A stretch of 64,000 nt of DNA from Mycobacterium genavense ATCC 51234 (GTDB taxonomy: Bacteria > Actinomycetota > Actinomycetes > Mycobacteriales > Mycobacteriaceae), in assembly GCF_000526915.1 (NCBI RefSeq), contig NZ_JAGZ01000003.1, positions 434,001 to 498,000 on the forward strand. Direction: 5' to 3'. A program made the position numbers and the translations under genes. Under the pieces are notes generated by a model. It ran no database searches, was not told the origin of the DNA, and was given only the letters and a program-made list of their open reading frames with translations. Numbering within the stretch: the first letter of the stretch is position 1; every line of letters starts with the position of its first letter. Positions 1 to 9,657 of this stretch are shown here, piece by piece.

Positions 1-87
1 GCGCACCGCAGGAACGTACGAGGCCAGCGGCGCAACCAACTCCGGAAGCGCGAGGCCGAGCTGCTCAAGCCGGGTCGAAGCGTTCAT
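1..87 (-). CDS. RidA-family protein, N-terminal part (runs off left edge)
   Basis: Only the first 29 codons are in the window (ATG at 87-85, reading leftwards off the edge). The peptide begins MNASTRLEQLGLALPEL and has the look of the RidA/YjgF-type protein that sits at this place in mycobacteria (Rv3678c in M. tuberculosis). RidA proteins deaminate reactive enamine or imine intermediates released by PLP enzymes. Nothing of the catalytic part is visible here, so the family call rests on the N-terminus and on synteny with the next genes. It lies 13 bp downstream of the small DUF4177 gene on the same strand, probably in the same transcript. Confidence 0.6.
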   Translation of the reverse strand, partial: MNASTRLEQLGLALPELVAPLASYVPAVR

Positions 88-100
88 CTGATGTGTCCTC

Positions 101-262
101 TTATTTAGGACGCTTCAGGTAGGCGACGTGTTGTTCGCCGGTGGGCCCGGGCAGCACGGCCACCAGCTCCCAGCCGTCGGCACCCCATTGATCGAGGATC
201 TGCTTGGTGGCGTGCGTCAACAGCGGGACCGTGGCGTATTCCCATGGCGTCGGTTGGCTCAT
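101..262 (-). CDS. small DUF4177-like protein
   Basis: A 53-residue gene starting ATG at 262-260 and ending TAA at 103-101. The product starts MSQPTPWEYATVPLLTHATK, contains a Trp-rich centre (DQWGADGWELV) and ends YLKRPK. The WEY...WGxxGWELV pattern is typical of the short DUF4177 family, whose function is unknown. It is soluble with no signal peptide. It sits head to tail with the RidA gene and diverges from the ArsA-like ATPase gene at 372, leaving about 110 bp for promoters in both directions. Mycobacteria carry a small gene at this same position, which supports it being real despite its size. Confidence 0.8.
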   Translation of the reverse strand: MSQPTPWEYATVPLLTHATKQILDQWGADGWELVAVLPGPTGEQHVAYLKRPK

Positions 263-371
263 GACGCGAGCTTATAGGTCGGGTATGAACCGCATGGGTC
301 AGCCCGGTGGACCGTGATGGGTGGTAGCCACCCGATTTGCGGGGGCTGCCAACCGCTCGGGCTAGCATGCG

Positions 372-1394
372 ATGGTGGCAACCACCTCTAGCGGCAGCGC
401 TGCCGTCGGCTGGCCGGCACGACTGTCGAAGGCCCGCTTGCACTTCGTCACCGGCAAAGGCGGGACGGGCAAATCGACGATCGCGGCCGCGCTGGCGCTG
501 ACGCTGGCGGCGGGCGGACGCAAAGTCCTGCTGGTGGAAGTGGAGGGTCGCCAAGGGATTGCGCAACTGTTCGACGTTCCACCACTGCCCTACCAAGAGC
601 TGAAGCTCGCCACCGCCGAGCGCGGCGGCCAGGTCAACGCCCTGGCGATCGACATCGAGGCCGCGTTTCTGGAATACCTCGACATGTTCTACAACCTCGA
701 CATCGCCGGACGCGCGATGCGACGTATCGGTGCGATCGAGTTCGCGACGACGATCGCGCCGGGCCTGCGTGACGTGCTGCTCACCGGCAAGATCAAGGAA
801 ACCGTGGTCCGCCAGGACAAGAACAAGCTGCCCGTGTACGACGCGATCGTCGTCGACGCCCCACCGACCGGGCGCATCGCCCGCTTCCTGGACGTCACCA
901 AGGCGGTGTCAGATCTGGCCAAGGGCGGGCCGGTGCACTCGCAAAGCGAGGGTGTGGTCAAGCTGCTGCACTCCGACCAGACCGCCATCCACTTGGTCAC
1001 GCTGCTGGAAGCGCTGCCGGTACAGGAGACGATGGAAGCCATCGAGGAGCTTGCCGAGATGCAGCTGCCGATCGGCAGCGTGATCGTCAACCGCAACATT
1101 CCGGCGTACCTCGAGCCCCGCGACTTGGCCAAGGCCGCCGAGGGCGACGTCGACGCCGACGCGGTGCGTGCCGGGTTGAAGGCGGCGGGAATCGAGTTGG
1201 GCGACAACGACTTTGCCGGGTTGCTGACCGAGACCATTCAGCACGCGACCCGGATTGCCGCGCGTGCCGAGACCGCGCAACAGCTCGACGCGCTGCAGGT
1301 GCCGCGGCTGGAGTTGCCCGCAATTTCCGACGGCGTCGACCTCGGCAGCCTGTACGAGCTGTCGGAATCGATTGCACAGCAGGGAGTTCGATGA
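372..1394 (+). CDS. ArsA/Get3-family ATPase, subunit A (Rv3679 type)
   Basis: 340-residue P-loop ATPase of the ArsA/Get3 (SIMIBI) class. A deviant Walker [10 protein letters not shown], lies at residues 28-36 with the signature Lys in front of the Gly-Gly; DAPPTGR later in the protein is the switch/Walker B-like region. The sequence is near-identical to the mycobacterial Rv3679 type. In M. tuberculosis this protein pairs with the next gene product to form a Get3-like heterodimer linked to handling of toxic metabolites during glycerol or propionate use; that role is from literature, not visible here. The ATG at 372 gives the length usual for the family. Its stop overlaps the next start by 4 bp (ATGA), so the two are translationally coupled. 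Confidence 0.93.
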   Translation: MVATTSSGSAAVGWPARLSKARLHFVTGKGGTGKSTIAAALALTLAAGGRKVLLVEVEGRQGIAQLFDVPPLPYQELKLATAERGGQVNALAIDIEAAFLEYLDMFYNLDIAGRAMRRIGAIEFATTIAPGLRDVLLTGKIKETVVRQDKNKLPVYDAIVVDAPPTGRIARFLDVTKAVSDLAKGGPVHSQSEGVVKLLHSDQTAIHLVTLLEALPVQETMEAIEELAEMQLPIGSVIVNRNIPAYLEPRDLAKAAEGDVDADAVRAGLKAAGIELGDNDFAGLLTETIQHATRIAARAETAQQLDALQVPRLELPAISDGVDLGSLYELSESIAQQGVR

Positions 1395-2626
1395 GCGTCA
1401 CACCGAAAACCCTTGACATGGCGGCTATCCTGGCTGACCGCGCCAACCGCGTGGTGGTGTGCTGCGGCGCCGGCGGCGTGGGTAAGACCACCACGGCGGC
1501 CGCCATGGCCCTGCGCGCGGCCGAATATGGCCGTACCGTATGCGTTTTGACGATCGATCCGGCCAAACGGCTCGCCCAGGCGCTGGGAGTCAACGACCTC
1601 GGCAACACGCCGCAGCGGGTTCCGCTGGCACCGGAGGTCTCCGGCGAGCTGCACGCGATGATGCTCGACATGCGCCGCACGTTCGACGAAATGGTGATCC
1701 AGTACTCCGGAGCCGCTCGCGCACAAGCGATTTTGGACAACCAGTTCTATCAGACCGTCGCCACATCCCTGGCCGGAACCCAGGAGTACATGGCGATGGA
1801 GAAGCTCGGGCAACTGCTGGGCGAGGACCGCTGGGACCTGGTGGTGGTGGACACTCCACCGTCGCGCAATGCGCTGGACTTCCTGGACGCACCGAAACGA
1901 CTGGGCCGCTTCATGGATAGCCGACTGTGGCGATTGCTGCTCGCGCCGGGGCGAGGCATCGGCAAATTGGTCACCGGCGCAATGGGTTTGGCGATGAAGG
2001 CGCTCTCGATGGTGCTGGGATCGCAGATGCTGGGCGACGCGGCGGCGTTCGTGCAGTCGCTGGACGCCACCTTCGGCGGCTTCCGCGAAAAGGCGGACCG
2101 CACCTATTCGCTGCTGAAAAGGCGTGGCACCCAGTTCGTCGTGGTGTCGGCGGCCGAACCCGATGCGCTGCGCGAGGCTTCCTTCTTCGTCGACCGGCTG
2201 TCCCAAGAGAGTATGCCGTTGGCGGGACTGATTTTGAACCGCACTCATCCCCTGTTGTGCGCACTGCCGATCGAGCGGGCGATCGACGGCATCGAGTCCC
2301 TGGAGTCCCACCCCGACTCCGATGCCTCGTCGTTGGCCACGGCCGTGCTGAAGATTCATGCCGACCGGGGCCAGACCGCCAAGCGCGAGATCCGATTGCT
2401 GTCCCGATTCACCGGGGCCAACCCGCACGTGCCGGTGGTGGGCGTCCCGTCGCTCCCGTTCGACGTATCGGATCTGGAAGCGTTGCGTGCGCTAGCCGAT
2501 CAGATCACTTCGGTCGGCGACGATGCGGCCCGCTCAAACGGGGCGGCGAAGCTTGTTCAACAGCGCGCTGAGCGGATGCCAAAAATCGGGGAAGCCGGTG
2601 GCGAGGTCACCCGGGATCAGCAATAG
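1391..2626 (+). CDS. ArsA/Get3-family ATPase, subunit B (Rv3680 type)
   Basis: 411-residue partner of the preceding ATPase, starting in the ATGA overlap. The nucleotide-binding loop reads [10 protein letters not shown] (residues 26-35): a Walker A with the ordinary GKT Lys, but Ala stands where ArsA/Get3 proteins usually carry the intermonomer signature Lys. The [15 protein letters not shown] stretch is the switch region. It is slightly longer than I remember for Rv3680, with extra residues at the C-terminus ([12 protein letters not shown]). Length, overlap and sequence fit the mycobacterial Get3-like heterodimer. A hydrophobic stretch near residues 190-215 ([15 protein letters not shown]) may be the client-binding helical region. 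Cytoplasmic. Confidence 0.92.
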   Translation: MSVTPKTLDMAAILADRANRVVVCCGAGGVGKTTTAAAMALRAAEYGRTVCVLTIDPAKRLAQALGVNDLGNTPQRVPLAPEVSGELHAMMLDMRRTFDEMVIQYSGAARAQAILDNQFYQTVATSLAGTQEYMAMEKLGQLLGEDRWDLVVVDTPPSRNALDFLDAPKRLGRFMDSRLWRLLLAPGRGIGKLVTGAMGLAMKALSMVLGSQMLGDAAAFVQSLDATFGGFREKADRTYSLLKRRGTQFVVVSAAEPDALREASFFVDRLSQESMPLAGLILNRTHPLLCALPIERAIDGIESLESHPDSDASSLATAVLKIHADRGQTAKREIRLLSRFTGANPHVPVVGVPSLPFDVSDLEALRALADQITSVGDDAARSNGAAKLVQQRAERMPKIGEAGGEVTRDQQ

Positions 2627-2736
2627 CGGCGAATTACCATCTCGCACAAGCTACTTGGAGGTAGAGTCCCTATTGGATATGCGATAAATCCAACGCGCGC
2701 TGTAACAGTTTTGTAATAGTAAGCTTCGGCCTAACA

Positions 2737-2760
2737 GTGCGCCGCGATGGTGCGGCGCAC
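2737..2760. terminator. hairpin between Rv3680-type gene and whiB4
   Basis: Perfect 9-bp inverted repeat (GTGCGCCGC at 2737-2745 and its complement at 2752-2760) with a 6-base loop, between two convergent genes. There is no strong T-tract, as is usual for mycobacterial intrinsic terminators. It is placed to end whiB4 transcripts and possibly those of the ATPase pair. Confidence 0.5.
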
Positions 2761-2774
2761 CCGCTCGCAAAGCG

Positions 2775-3125
2775 TCAGCTGACGCCGCGGTTGCGTCGCT
2801 TGTCGAAGAAATCGGACCACGAAACGACCTCGGGGTGCTGCTTGAGCAATGCCCGGCGTTGCCGCTCGGTCATGCCGCCCCAGACACCGAACTCGACCTT
2901 GTTGTCCAGCGCGTCGGCACCGCATTCCTGCATCACCGGGCAGTGCCGGCAAATCACCGCGGCCTTACGCTGGGCGGCGCCCCGAACGAAAAGTTCATCG
3001 GGATCAGTGGTCCGGCATAATGCTTGGGACACCCAGGCAATTCGTTCTTCAGCATCAACACTGCGCAGCACCCCCTGCGCCGCTGCAATGTTGGTTCGGC
3101 GTGCCGCCGGTCGTGTTCCTGACAC
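2775..3125 (-). CDS. whiB4: WhiB4, Fe-S redox-sensing transcription factor
   Basis: 116-residue WhiB protein. Four cysteines in the family spacing (C37, C59, C62, C68) bind a [4Fe-4S] cluster, and the GVWGG turn at residues 80-84 is followed by a basic C-terminal segment (RRALLKQ) for DNA contact. The N-terminus MSGTRPAARRTN and overall sequence match WhiB4, which in M. tuberculosis responds to O2 and NO and represses antioxidant genes. The start is GTG at 3125-3123. It faces away from ponA2 across a 361-bp gap, as in M. tuberculosis. The C-terminus (FFDKRRNRGVS) differs slightly from the M. tuberculosis protein. No lesion is visible. Confidence 0.95.
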   Translation of the reverse strand: MSGTRPAARRTNIAAAQGVLRSVDAEERIAWVSQALCRTTDPDELFVRGAAQRKAAVICRHCPVMQECGADALDNKVEFGVWGGMTERQRRALLKQHPEVVSWSDFFDKRRNRGVS

Positions 3126-3486
3126 GAGCTGTTCCCTTCCTCCCGGTCGCCTTTACGACCGCCCTCCTCGGGTGGCAGATCAACGTTGCGATCTACACCA
3201 CACTGTGCTGATCGGTGTTACCTGAATCTCACCGTCTGTATAAGTGTTAGGTGGTCAGGAGCCAATTGCGCAGCAGTCTGATAACGCTTTTTTTGGGACG
3301 GGCGTGCCGTCTTGTCCTTGAGCGTAGAGGCGATCATGAGATTGGGTACCCCTTTTTGGTAGCTGATATATAACGCGATCGGGAACATCCCCTCCTGTTG
3401 GCCGCATAGCTGCAGGTCACAAGAGCTAGATCCACCGTGCGGATCAACGGCGCGTCGCGCGACAAGGGGCGGTTACTGTAGTACTC
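3126..3486. promoter_or_regulatory. whiB4-ponA2 divergent intergenic region
   Basis: 361 bp without a credible gene, between the divergent whiB4 and ponA2 starts, so it must hold both promoters. An AT-richer stretch lies around 3285-3380 (TTTTTTT run at 3289-3295, ATATATAAC near 3366). A possible -10 element TAGTAC lies close to the ponA2 ATG, which would give a very short leader. No clear sigma-factor consensus or operator could be assigned by eye. Confidence 0.4.
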
Positions 3487-5913
3487 ATGTCAGACCACCC
3501 GCCGGCAACTCTCACAATTCTTAAGCTTGCCGGCTGCTGTCTGCTGGCCAGTGTGGTCGCCACCGCGCTGATGTTCCCGTTGGTCGGCGGCTTGGGGCTG
3601 ATGTCCAACCGGGCCTCCGAGGTGGTCGCCAACGGCTCGGCGCAACTGCTCGAGGGGCAGGTGCCCGCCGTCTCCACCATGGTCGACGCCAAGGGCAACA
3701 CGATCGCGTGGCTGTACGAGCAGCGCCGCTTCGAGGTGCCCACCGACAAGATCGCCAACACGATGAAGCTGGCGATCGTCTCGATCGAGGACAAGCGGTT
3801 CGCCGAACACAATGGGGTGGACTGGAAGGGCACACTGACCGGGTTGGCGGGTTACGCGTCCGGCGACGTCGACACCCGAGGCGGTTCGACGATCGAGCAG
3901 CAGTACGTCAAGAACTACCAACTCTTGGTGACCGCGAAGACCGACGCGGAAAAGCGCGCGGCCGTCGAAACCACCCCAGCGCGCAAGCTGCGCGAGATCC
4001 GGATGGCGCTCACGCTCGACAAGACGTTCACCAAGCCGGAGATCCTGACCCGATACCTGAACCTCGTCTCGTTCGGCAACGGCTCGTTCGGGGTGCAGGA
4101 CGCCGCGCAGACCTACTTCGGTATCAACGCGTCGGATCTGAACTGGCAGCAGGCGGCGCTGCTGGCCGGGATGGTCCAGTCGACCAGCACGCTCAACCCG
4201 TACACCAACCCCGACGGCGCGTTGGCTCGGCGCAACCTGGTGCTCGACACGATGATCGAGAACCTGCCGCAGGAGGCCGACGCGCTGCGGGCGGCCAAGG
4301 CGACGCCGCTGGGGATCCTGCCGCAGCCCAACGAACTGCCGCGCGGCTGCATCGCCGCCGGGGGCCGCGCCTTCTTCTGCGACTACGTCCAGGAGTACCT
4401 GTCCCGCGCCGGGATCAGTAAGGAACAGGTGGCCCGGGGCGGCTACCTGATCCGCACCACGCTGGACCCCGACGTGCAAATCCCGGTCAAGTCGGCCATC
4501 GACAAGTTCGCCAGCCCGACCCTGCCCGGCATCTCGAGCGTGATGAGCGTGATCCGACCCGGCAAGGACTCGCACAAGGTGATGGCCATGGCCAGCAACC
4601 GCACCTACGGGCTCGACGTCGACGCCGGCCAGACCATGCGCCCGCAGCCGTTCTCGCTCGTCGGCGACGGCGCGGGGTCGGTGTTCAAGATCTTCACCAC
4701 CGCCGCCGCGCTGGACATGGGGATGGGCATCAACGCGACCCTCGACGTGCCGCCGCGGTTCCAGGCCAAGGGTCTGGGTAGCGGTGGGGCCAAGGGCTGT
4801 CCCAAGGACACCTGGTGTGTGGTCAACGCCGGCAACTACCGCGGGTCGATGAACGTGGCCGAGGCGTTGGCCACCTCGCCCAACACGGCGTTCGCCAAAC
4901 TGATCTCGCAGGTCGGGGTGACGCGCACGGTGGACATGGCGGTCAAGCTCGGGCTGCGGTCCTACGTCGATCCCGGCACGGCCCGCGACTACAACCCCGA
5001 CAGCAACGAGAGCCTGGCCGACTTCGTCAAGCGGCAGAACATCGGGTCGTTCACCCTGGGCCCGATCGAGGTGAACGCGCTGGAGCTGTCCAACGTCGCG
5101 GCCACGTTGGCCTCCGGCGGGGTGTGGTGCCCGCCCAACCCGATCGACAAGCTGATCGACCGCAACGGCAACGAGGTCGCCGTGACCACCCAGACCTGCG
5201 ACCAGGTGGTGCCTGAGGGGCTGGCGAATACCCTGGCCAACGCGATGAGCAAGGACGCCGTGGGCGGCGGGACCGCGGCCGACTCGGCCGGCGCCGCGGG
5301 GTGGGACCTGCCGATGTCCGGTAAGACGGGCACCACCGAGGCGCATCGCTCGTCCGGGTTCGTCGGGTTCACCAACCGCTACGCCGCGGCCAACTACATC
5401 TATGACGACTCCACCTCGCCGACGGACCTGTGCTCGGCCCCGTTGCGGCACTGCGGCGAGGGCGACCTGTACGGCGGTAACGAGCCCGCGCGGACCTGGT
5501 TCACCGCGATGAAGCCGATCGCCACCAGTTTCGGGGACATCAAACTGCCGCCGACCGATCCCCGCTACGTCGAGGGCTCACCGGGCTCCCGGGTGCCGAG
5601 CGTCGCGGGCATGGACGTCGACGCCGCGCGCTCACGGCTGCGGGAGGCCGGCTTCCAGGTCGCCGACCAGACCAACTCGGTCAACAGCACCGCGAAGCTG
5701 GGCGAGGTGGTGGGGACCTCGCCGTCGGGCAATACGATTCCGGGCTCGGTCGTCACCATCCAAGTCAGCAACGGCCTTCCGCCGGCTCCGCCTCCGCCAC
5801 CGGAAGGCGGGCCGCTGCCGGTCGGTTCGCAGGTCGTGGAAATCCCCGGGTTACCGCCGATCACCATTCCGCTGCTGGCGCCGCCGCCGGCACCCGGACA
5901 GCCACCGCCATAG
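3487..5913 (+). CDS. ponA2: PonA2, bifunctional class A penicillin-binding protein
   Basis: 808-residue bifunctional peptidoglycan synthase, close to the usual length (about 810). Order of parts: short cytosolic tail, transmembrane helix at about 12-39, glycosyltransferase domain with catalytic Glu101 in VSIEDKRF, transpeptidase domain with S398-x-x-K401, S464-P-N466 and K613-T-G, then one PASTA domain at about 701-765 and a Pro-rich tail. It polymerises glycan strands from lipid II and cross-links stem peptides on the outer face of the membrane. In mycobacteria PonA2 matters mainly in stationary phase and under stress. ATG at 3487 gives the expected membrane anchor. The neighbouring whiB4 is divergent. 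Confidence 0.96.
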   Translation: MSDHPPATLTILKLAGCCLLASVVATALMFPLVGGLGLMSNRASEVVANGSAQLLEGQVPAVSTMVDAKGNTIAWLYEQRRFEVPTDKIANTMKLAIVSIEDKRFAEHNGVDWKGTLTGLAGYASGDVDTRGGSTIEQQYVKNYQLLVTAKTDAEKRAAVETTPARKLREIRMALTLDKTFTKPEILTRYLNLVSFGNGSFGVQDAAQTYFGINASDLNWQQAALLAGMVQSTSTLNPYTNPDGALARRNLVLDTMIENLPQEADALRAAKATPLGILPQPNELPRGCIAAGGRAFFCDYVQEYLSRAGISKEQVARGGYLIRTTLDPDVQIPVKSAIDKFASPTLPGISSVMSVIRPGKDSHKVMAMASNRTYGLDVDAGQTMRPQPFSLVGDGAGSVFKIFTTAAALDMGMGINATLDVPPRFQAKGLGSGGAKGCPKDTWCVVNAGNYRGSMNVAEALATSPNTAFAKLISQVGVTRTVDMAVKLGLRSYVDPGTARDYNPDSNESLADFVKRQNIGSFTLGPIEVNALELSNVAATLASGGVWCPPNPIDKLIDRNGNEVAVTTQTCDQVVPEGLANTLANAMSKDAVGGGTAADSAGAAGWDLPMSGKTGTTEAHRSSGFVGFTNRYAAANYIYDDSTSPTDLCSAPLRHCGEGDLYGGNEPARTWFTAMKPIATSFGDIKLPPTDPRYVEGSPGSRVPSVAGMDVDAARSRLREAGFQVADQTNSVNSTAKLGEVVGTSPSGNTIPGSVVTIQVSNGLPPAPPPPPEGGPLPVGSQVVEIPGLPPITIPLLAPPPAPGQPPP

Positions 5914-5959
5914 GCGCGCAACACGCTCCTGACTCCGCAACCGGCAGTAAGCTGCGTGC

Positions 5960-6919
5960 ATGGCTGATGTTTTGCCCTCCCTGATCCGCACCGGTGCCGT
6001 CGCGCTCGGTTCGACCGTCGCCGGGATCGGTTACGCCGCAGTCGTCGAGCGCAACGCCTTCGTCCTGCGCGAGATAACCATGCCCGTGTTGTCGCCGGGT
6101 TCCACGCCGCTGCGCGTACTGCATATCGGCGACCTGCACATGATGCCCAACCAACGCCGCAAGCAGGCCTGGCTGCGGGAGCTGTCCGGTTGGGAGCCCG
6201 ACCTGGTCGTCAACACCGGCGACAACCTGGCCCACCCCAAGGCGGTCCCCGCGGTCATCCAGGCGCTGGGCGATCTGCTGTCGCGGCCCGGCGTCTTCGT
6301 CTTCGGCAGTAACGACTACTTCGGGCCGCGCCTGAAGAACCCGCTGAACTACCTGACCCGCCCGTCACACCGGGCAAAGGGCGAGCCACTGCCCTGGCAG
6401 GACCTGCGGGCGGCGTTCACCGAGCGTGGCTGGCTTGACCTGACCCACACTCGCCGCGAGTTCGAGGTGGCCGGCCTGCACCTGGCCGCGGCGGGCGTCG
6501 ACGACCCGCACATCGACCGCGACCGCTATGAGACCATCGCGGGCCCGGCCAGCCCGGCGGCGAATCTGCGGCTGGGATTGGTGCACTCCCCCGAGCCGCG
6601 GGTGCTGGATCGGTTTGCCGCCGACGGCTACCAGTTGGTGATGGCCGGACACACGCACGGCGGGCAACTGTGCCTGCCGTTCTACGGCGCGCTGGTGACC
6701 AACTGCGGCCTGGACCGCACCCGCGCCAAGGGGCCGTCGCGCTGGGGCGCGAACATGCAGTTACACGTTTCCGCGGGACTGGGCACCTCCCCGTTCGCGC
6801 CGGTGCGGTTCTGCTGCCGCCCCGAAGCGACCCTGCTGACGTTGATCGCCGCCCCGATGGGCGGACGGGACTCCAGCAGTAACTTGGGTCGCTCGCAGCC
6901 CGCGGCATCCCTGCGTTGA
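5960..6919 (+). CDS. membrane-associated metallophosphoesterase (Rv3683 type)
   Basis: 319-residue calcineurin-like phosphoesterase. Metal-binding motifs appear in order: GDLH (about residue 56), NTGDN (about 89), GSNDY as the GNHD-equivalent (about 116), VHSPEP, and GHTHGGQ (about 235). The N-terminus is hydrophobic ([22 protein letters not shown]), which suggests a membrane anchor or signal-anchor, as in YkuE/YaeI-type enzymes. The substrate is unknown; some relatives act on UDP-diacylglucosamine or other envelope lipids. It lies 46 bp after ponA2 and overlaps the next gene by 4 bp, consistent with a ponA2-linked transcript. Confidence 0.85.
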   Translation: MADVLPSLIRTGAVALGSTVAGIGYAAVVERNAFVLREITMPVLSPGSTPLRVLHIGDLHMMPNQRRKQAWLRELSGWEPDLVVNTGDNLAHPKAVPAVIQALGDLLSRPGVFVFGSNDYFGPRLKNPLNYLTRPSHRAKGEPLPWQDLRAAFTERGWLDLTHTRREFEVAGLHLAAAGVDDPHIDRDRYETIAGPASPAANLRLGLVHSPEPRVLDRFAADGYQLVMAGHTHGGQLCLPFYGALVTNCGLDRTRAKGPSRWGANMQLHVSAGLGTSPFAPVRFCCRPEATLLTLIAAPMGGRDSSSNLGRSQPAASLR

Positions 6920-8022
6920 GCGATCGGACCCGGGTCGCGGTCCGCAGTCTGTCCCGTAGTTGGACGGACCATGCGATCCGGCTGATCGAGGCGGATGCCC
7001 GGCGCAGTGCCGACACGCACCTTTTGCGCTACCCGCTGCCGTCGGCCTGGTGCACCGACGTCGACATCGCGCTGTACCTCAAGGACGAGTCCACGCATAT
7101 CACCGGCAGCCTCAAGCACCGGCTGGCGCGCTCGCTGTTCCTCTATGCGCTGTGCAACGGCTGGATCGGTGAGGGCACCACCGTCGTCGAGGCGTCGTCG
7201 GGGTCCACGGCGATCTCCGAGGCGTACTTCGCGTCCCTGCTGGGGCTGCCGTTCGTCGCGGTGATGACGGAGAACACCAGCTCCGCCAAGGTGGCGCTGA
7301 TCGAATCACAAGGCGGCCGTTGCCATTTCGTGCAGAACTCGAGCGAAGTGTACGCCGAGGCGCAGCGCGTCGCCACCGAAACCGGCGGCCACTACATGGA
7401 CCAGTTCACCAATGCCGAGCGGGCCACCGACTGGCGCGGCAACAACAACATCGCCGAGTCGATCTTCGCGCAGATGCGCGACGAGAAGTACCCGGTCCCG
7501 GAGTGGATCGTGGTCGGTGCGGGCACCGGTGGAACCAGCGCGACGATCGGCCGCTACCTGCGCTACCGCCGCCACGCCACCCGGCTGTGTGTCGTCGACC
7601 CGGAGAACTCCGCGTTCTTTCCCGCCTACGCGCAGCAGCGCTACGACCTGGTGATGCCGGCGTCGTCGCGAATCGAGGGGATCGGGCGGCCGCGGGTCGA
7701 ACCGTCGTTTCTGCCCGACGTGGTCGACCGCATGGTCGCGGTGCCCGACGCCGCGTCCGTCGCCGCCGCCCGCCACGTCAGCACCGTGCTGGGTCGGCGG
7801 GTGGGGCCGTCGACGGGAACCAATCTGTGGGGCGCCTTCGGCCTGCTCGCCGAGATGGTCGCCGCTGGGCGCAGCGGCTCGGTGGTCACGCTGATCGCCG
7901 ACAGCGGCGATCGCTACGCCGACACCTATTTCAACGACGGGTGGGTCACCGACCAAGGACTCGATCTGGCCGGTCCCACCGCCGCGCTGGTCGAATTCGA
8001 GCGCAACTGCCGCTGGACCTAG
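6916..8022 (+). CDS. cds1: PLP-dependent cysteine desulfhydrase / cysteine synthase-like enzyme (Cds1 type)
   Basis: 368 residues from a TTG start at 6916 that overlaps the upstream stop (TTGA). It is a fold type II PLP enzyme of the cysteine synthase family. The likely Schiff-base Lys is K67 in [20 protein letters not shown] is the substrate loop and [16 protein letters not shown] the phosphate-cup region. The M. tuberculosis orthologue Rv3684 (346 residues) was reported as Cds1, which releases H2S from cysteine; that function is taken from literature. The start is uncertain: TTG 6916 is favoured because it couples to the previous stop, but a start about 20 codons later would give the annotated M. 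tuberculosis length. Confidence 0.8.
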   Translation: MSDRTRVAVRSLSRSWTDHAIRLIEADARRSADTHLLRYPLPSAWCTDVDIALYLKDESTHITGSLKHRLARSLFLYALCNGWIGEGTTVVEASSGSTAISEAYFASLLGLPFVAVMTENTSSAKVALIESQGGRCHFVQNSSEVYAEAQRVATETGGHYMDQFTNAERATDWRGNNNIAESIFAQMRDEKYPVPEWIVVGAGTGGTSATIGRYLRYRRHATRLCVVDPENSAFFPAYAQQRYDLVMPASSRIEGIGRPRVEPSFLPDVVDRMVAVPDAASVAAARHVSTVLGRRVGPSTGTNLWGAFGLLAEMVAAGRSGSVVTLIADSGDRYADTYFNDGWVTDQGLDLAGPTAALVEFERNCRWT

Positions 8023-8092
8023 CGCTCGGAGGCCCGCAGCCAGCGGTTTGGGCAGTCGGCGGGCCGGTGCGATAGGCTGTCGAGGCTTCAAG

Positions 8093-8166
<74 letters not shown>

Positions 8167-8276
8167 CTTCAGTGTTCGGCTCTGGCCAATGCAGGCCAGG
8201 GCCTTCACCACTCGGCACGCCGGGTCAGCGAGCGCAGCCTCGCCGGGGACCGCACGGCGCACTAAACTTGGCGCGC

Positions 8277-8819
8277 ATGGCGTCGGTCAGGCCGATCTCC
8301 GGGCAGCGTGGGATCCGTCAGCACCCGAACACCGAATTCCCTTACCACCCAACTCTTTTAGAGGTCGCCCAACGGCAGCAGGAGCTCGACGTCTGGGAGG
8401 CGCTGCAGGTCAGCGGCTACGGATTCGCCAAGCCCGGCACCATCATCAGCTTCCTGATCTCGGCGGTGATGCTGTTTTTCGCGCTCAGCCCGGTCCCGCC
8501 GAACTGGCCGTGGAACATCCCGCTGGTCATCGTGGCCATCTTCGGCGCGGTGGCGATGGTGGTCTGCGGCCTCTTGTGGTTCGACACGCCCAAGGCCGGC
8601 CCCCGCCCGCAACGGCTGGCGATCGTGCCGTTCGCGCGGGCGGAAAACCTGTACCTGATGAACGACCAACCCGTCGAGCCGTATGTCGCGCACTGCGCCT
8701 GCCCAGGCTGCGGCGACGAGTCCACCCATCTTGTTCGGCCGCCCGTCGAGGGCGAGCCGGAATGGTCCACGGTCACCCGGCAGTGCCGTATCTGCGGTCG
8801 GAAATGGGCACAGAACTAG
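8277..8819 (+). CDS. two-TM membrane protein with C-terminal zinc ribbon (hypothetical)
   Basis: 180 residues from ATG 8277. I do not recognise a named family. Two adjacent transmembrane helices lie at about residues 57-103 (IISFLISAVMLFFAL and IPLVIVAIFGAVAMVVCGLL), followed by a basic linker. The C-terminal cytosolic part has two Cys pairs, CACPGC and CRIC, about 30 residues apart, which looks like a zinc ribbon. The polypeptide ends CGRKWAQN. It stands alone about 110 bp after the tRNA. An open frame continues upstream through the tRNA, but the ATG at 8277 is the only sensible start. Function unknown; membrane-tethered sensing or assembly would be guesses. Confidence 0.75.
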   Translation: MASVRPISGQRGIRQHPNTEFPYHPTLLEVAQRQQELDVWEALQVSGYGFAKPGTIISFLISAVMLFFALSPVPPNWPWNIPLVIVAIFGAVAMVVCGLLWFDTPKAGPRPQRLAIVPFARAENLYLMNDQPVEPYVAHCACPGCGDESTHLVRPPVEGEPEWSTVTRQCRICGRKWAQN

Positions 8820-8861
8820 CACCACATCGGATCGAAAACCCAGCCCGCAGAACGAATTTGC

Positions 8862-9242
8862 CTAGGCACAACGCTCGGGCTCGGCCTCGCACAGCGGCGT
8901 CGCACCGCGGAAGCGGTAACGATGCGCCGACACCCAGCGGTAGATGGCGTTCTGCGCGGCGCCCACACCGGGGATCCGATAGATCCACAGCGGGACGCGG
9001 GTGCCCAGCGCCGCGGACAGCGCGGCATTCATCGCATGCGCCCCGGCCACGACCGCGCCGGAAGAATCCACCCACCAAGCGGATTCGCGCATTCGGTCGT
9101 CGGTGACGCCGAGGCGATCGGCCATCCCGGGGGTCTGCATCGGTTCGACGCGGAGCATTCCCGTCCGATCCCACCGAACCAACGCGTTGACCGCCCGAGT
9201 GCATACCCCGCACCGGCCGTCGAAGACTAGGACGCCGTGCAT
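8862..9242 (-). CDS. DCC-family (DUF393) thiol-disulfide oxidoreductase-like protein
   Basis: 126 residues. The N-terminus VLVFDGRCGVCTR carries the DxxCxxC motif (C11, C14) that defines the DCC/DUF393 family of thioredoxin-fold proteins. Conserved aromatic positions later (YRWVSAHRYRF) also fit. Members are predicted thiol-disulfide oxidoreductases; substrates are not known. No signal peptide is seen, so it is presumably cytosolic. It sits 24 bp downstream of the DUF4193 gene on the same strand and may be cotranscribed with it. Confidence 0.8.
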   Translation of the reverse strand: MHGVLVFDGRCGVCTRAVNALVRWDRTGMLRVEPMQTPGMADRLGVTDDRMRESAWWVDSSGAVVAGAHAMNAALSAALGTRVPLWIYRIPGVGAAQNAIYRWVSAHRYRFRGATPLCEAEPERCA

Positions 9243-9266
9243 CCTTCGATTGTATTTCCCGTCGCG

Positions 9267-9569
9267 CTACGCACAATCGGTGCAAATGGGCCGCCCCGAG
9301 CTGGACAGCACCATTCGGTGTCGGTGCTGGACCAGGAAGCAACTCGAGCAGGTGAACTCGTCGGACTGTTGCGGGATCACCGTGACGGCCAATTCTTCTC
9401 CGGACAGATCCGCGCCGGGCAGCTCGAAGAAGTGCACGTCGTTGGGGTCCTCGTCGACGATGGCGGTGGACGCCCCCGACAAACTCGGGTCCAGCTCGCG
9501 CAACTCGGCCGGGTCCTGGCTCTCGCCGTCGGACATGCGACGTGCGTCGTAATCGCTGGCGGTCTTCAT
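9267..9569 (-). CDS. DUF4193 small zinc-ribbon protein
   Basis: 100 residues from ATG at 9569 (an in-frame ATG two codons upstream, MPMKT, is also possible). The acidic N-terminal half (MKTASDYDARR..., ELPGADLSGEELAV) and a C-terminal CxxC-x(about 20)-CxxC ribbon (CSSCF ... CTDCA) identify the actinobacterial DUF4193 family. These are abundant small proteins of unknown role, possibly linked to transcription. The upstream region on this strand contains a perfect 21-bp tandem duplication at 9658-9699 that may fall in its promoter. Confidence 0.8.
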   Translation of the reverse strand: MKTASDYDARRMSDGESQDPAELRELDPSLSGASTAIVDEDPNDVHFFELPGADLSGEELAVTVIPQQSDEFTCSSCFLVQHRHRMVLSSSGRPICTDCA

Positions 9570-9657
9570 GGGCATACCTTCCTGCAGAAGTGGCGGGATG
9601 ACGCACGTCCGATGTACTCCCCCGTGGCACAGACGGTACCCCGTTCCGTGGCGCCCC

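Noticed and set aside
3126..3486. Small ORFs in the whiB4-ponA2 gap
   Set aside because: They are short, lack ribosome binding sites and run into the whiB4 antisense; the gap is better read as regulatory.
3490..5451. Very long open frame on the minus strand across ponA2
   Set aside because: It is the antisense shadow of a high-GC coding gene: composition is Arg/Gly/His-rich with no domains, while the plus strand encodes a full PBP.
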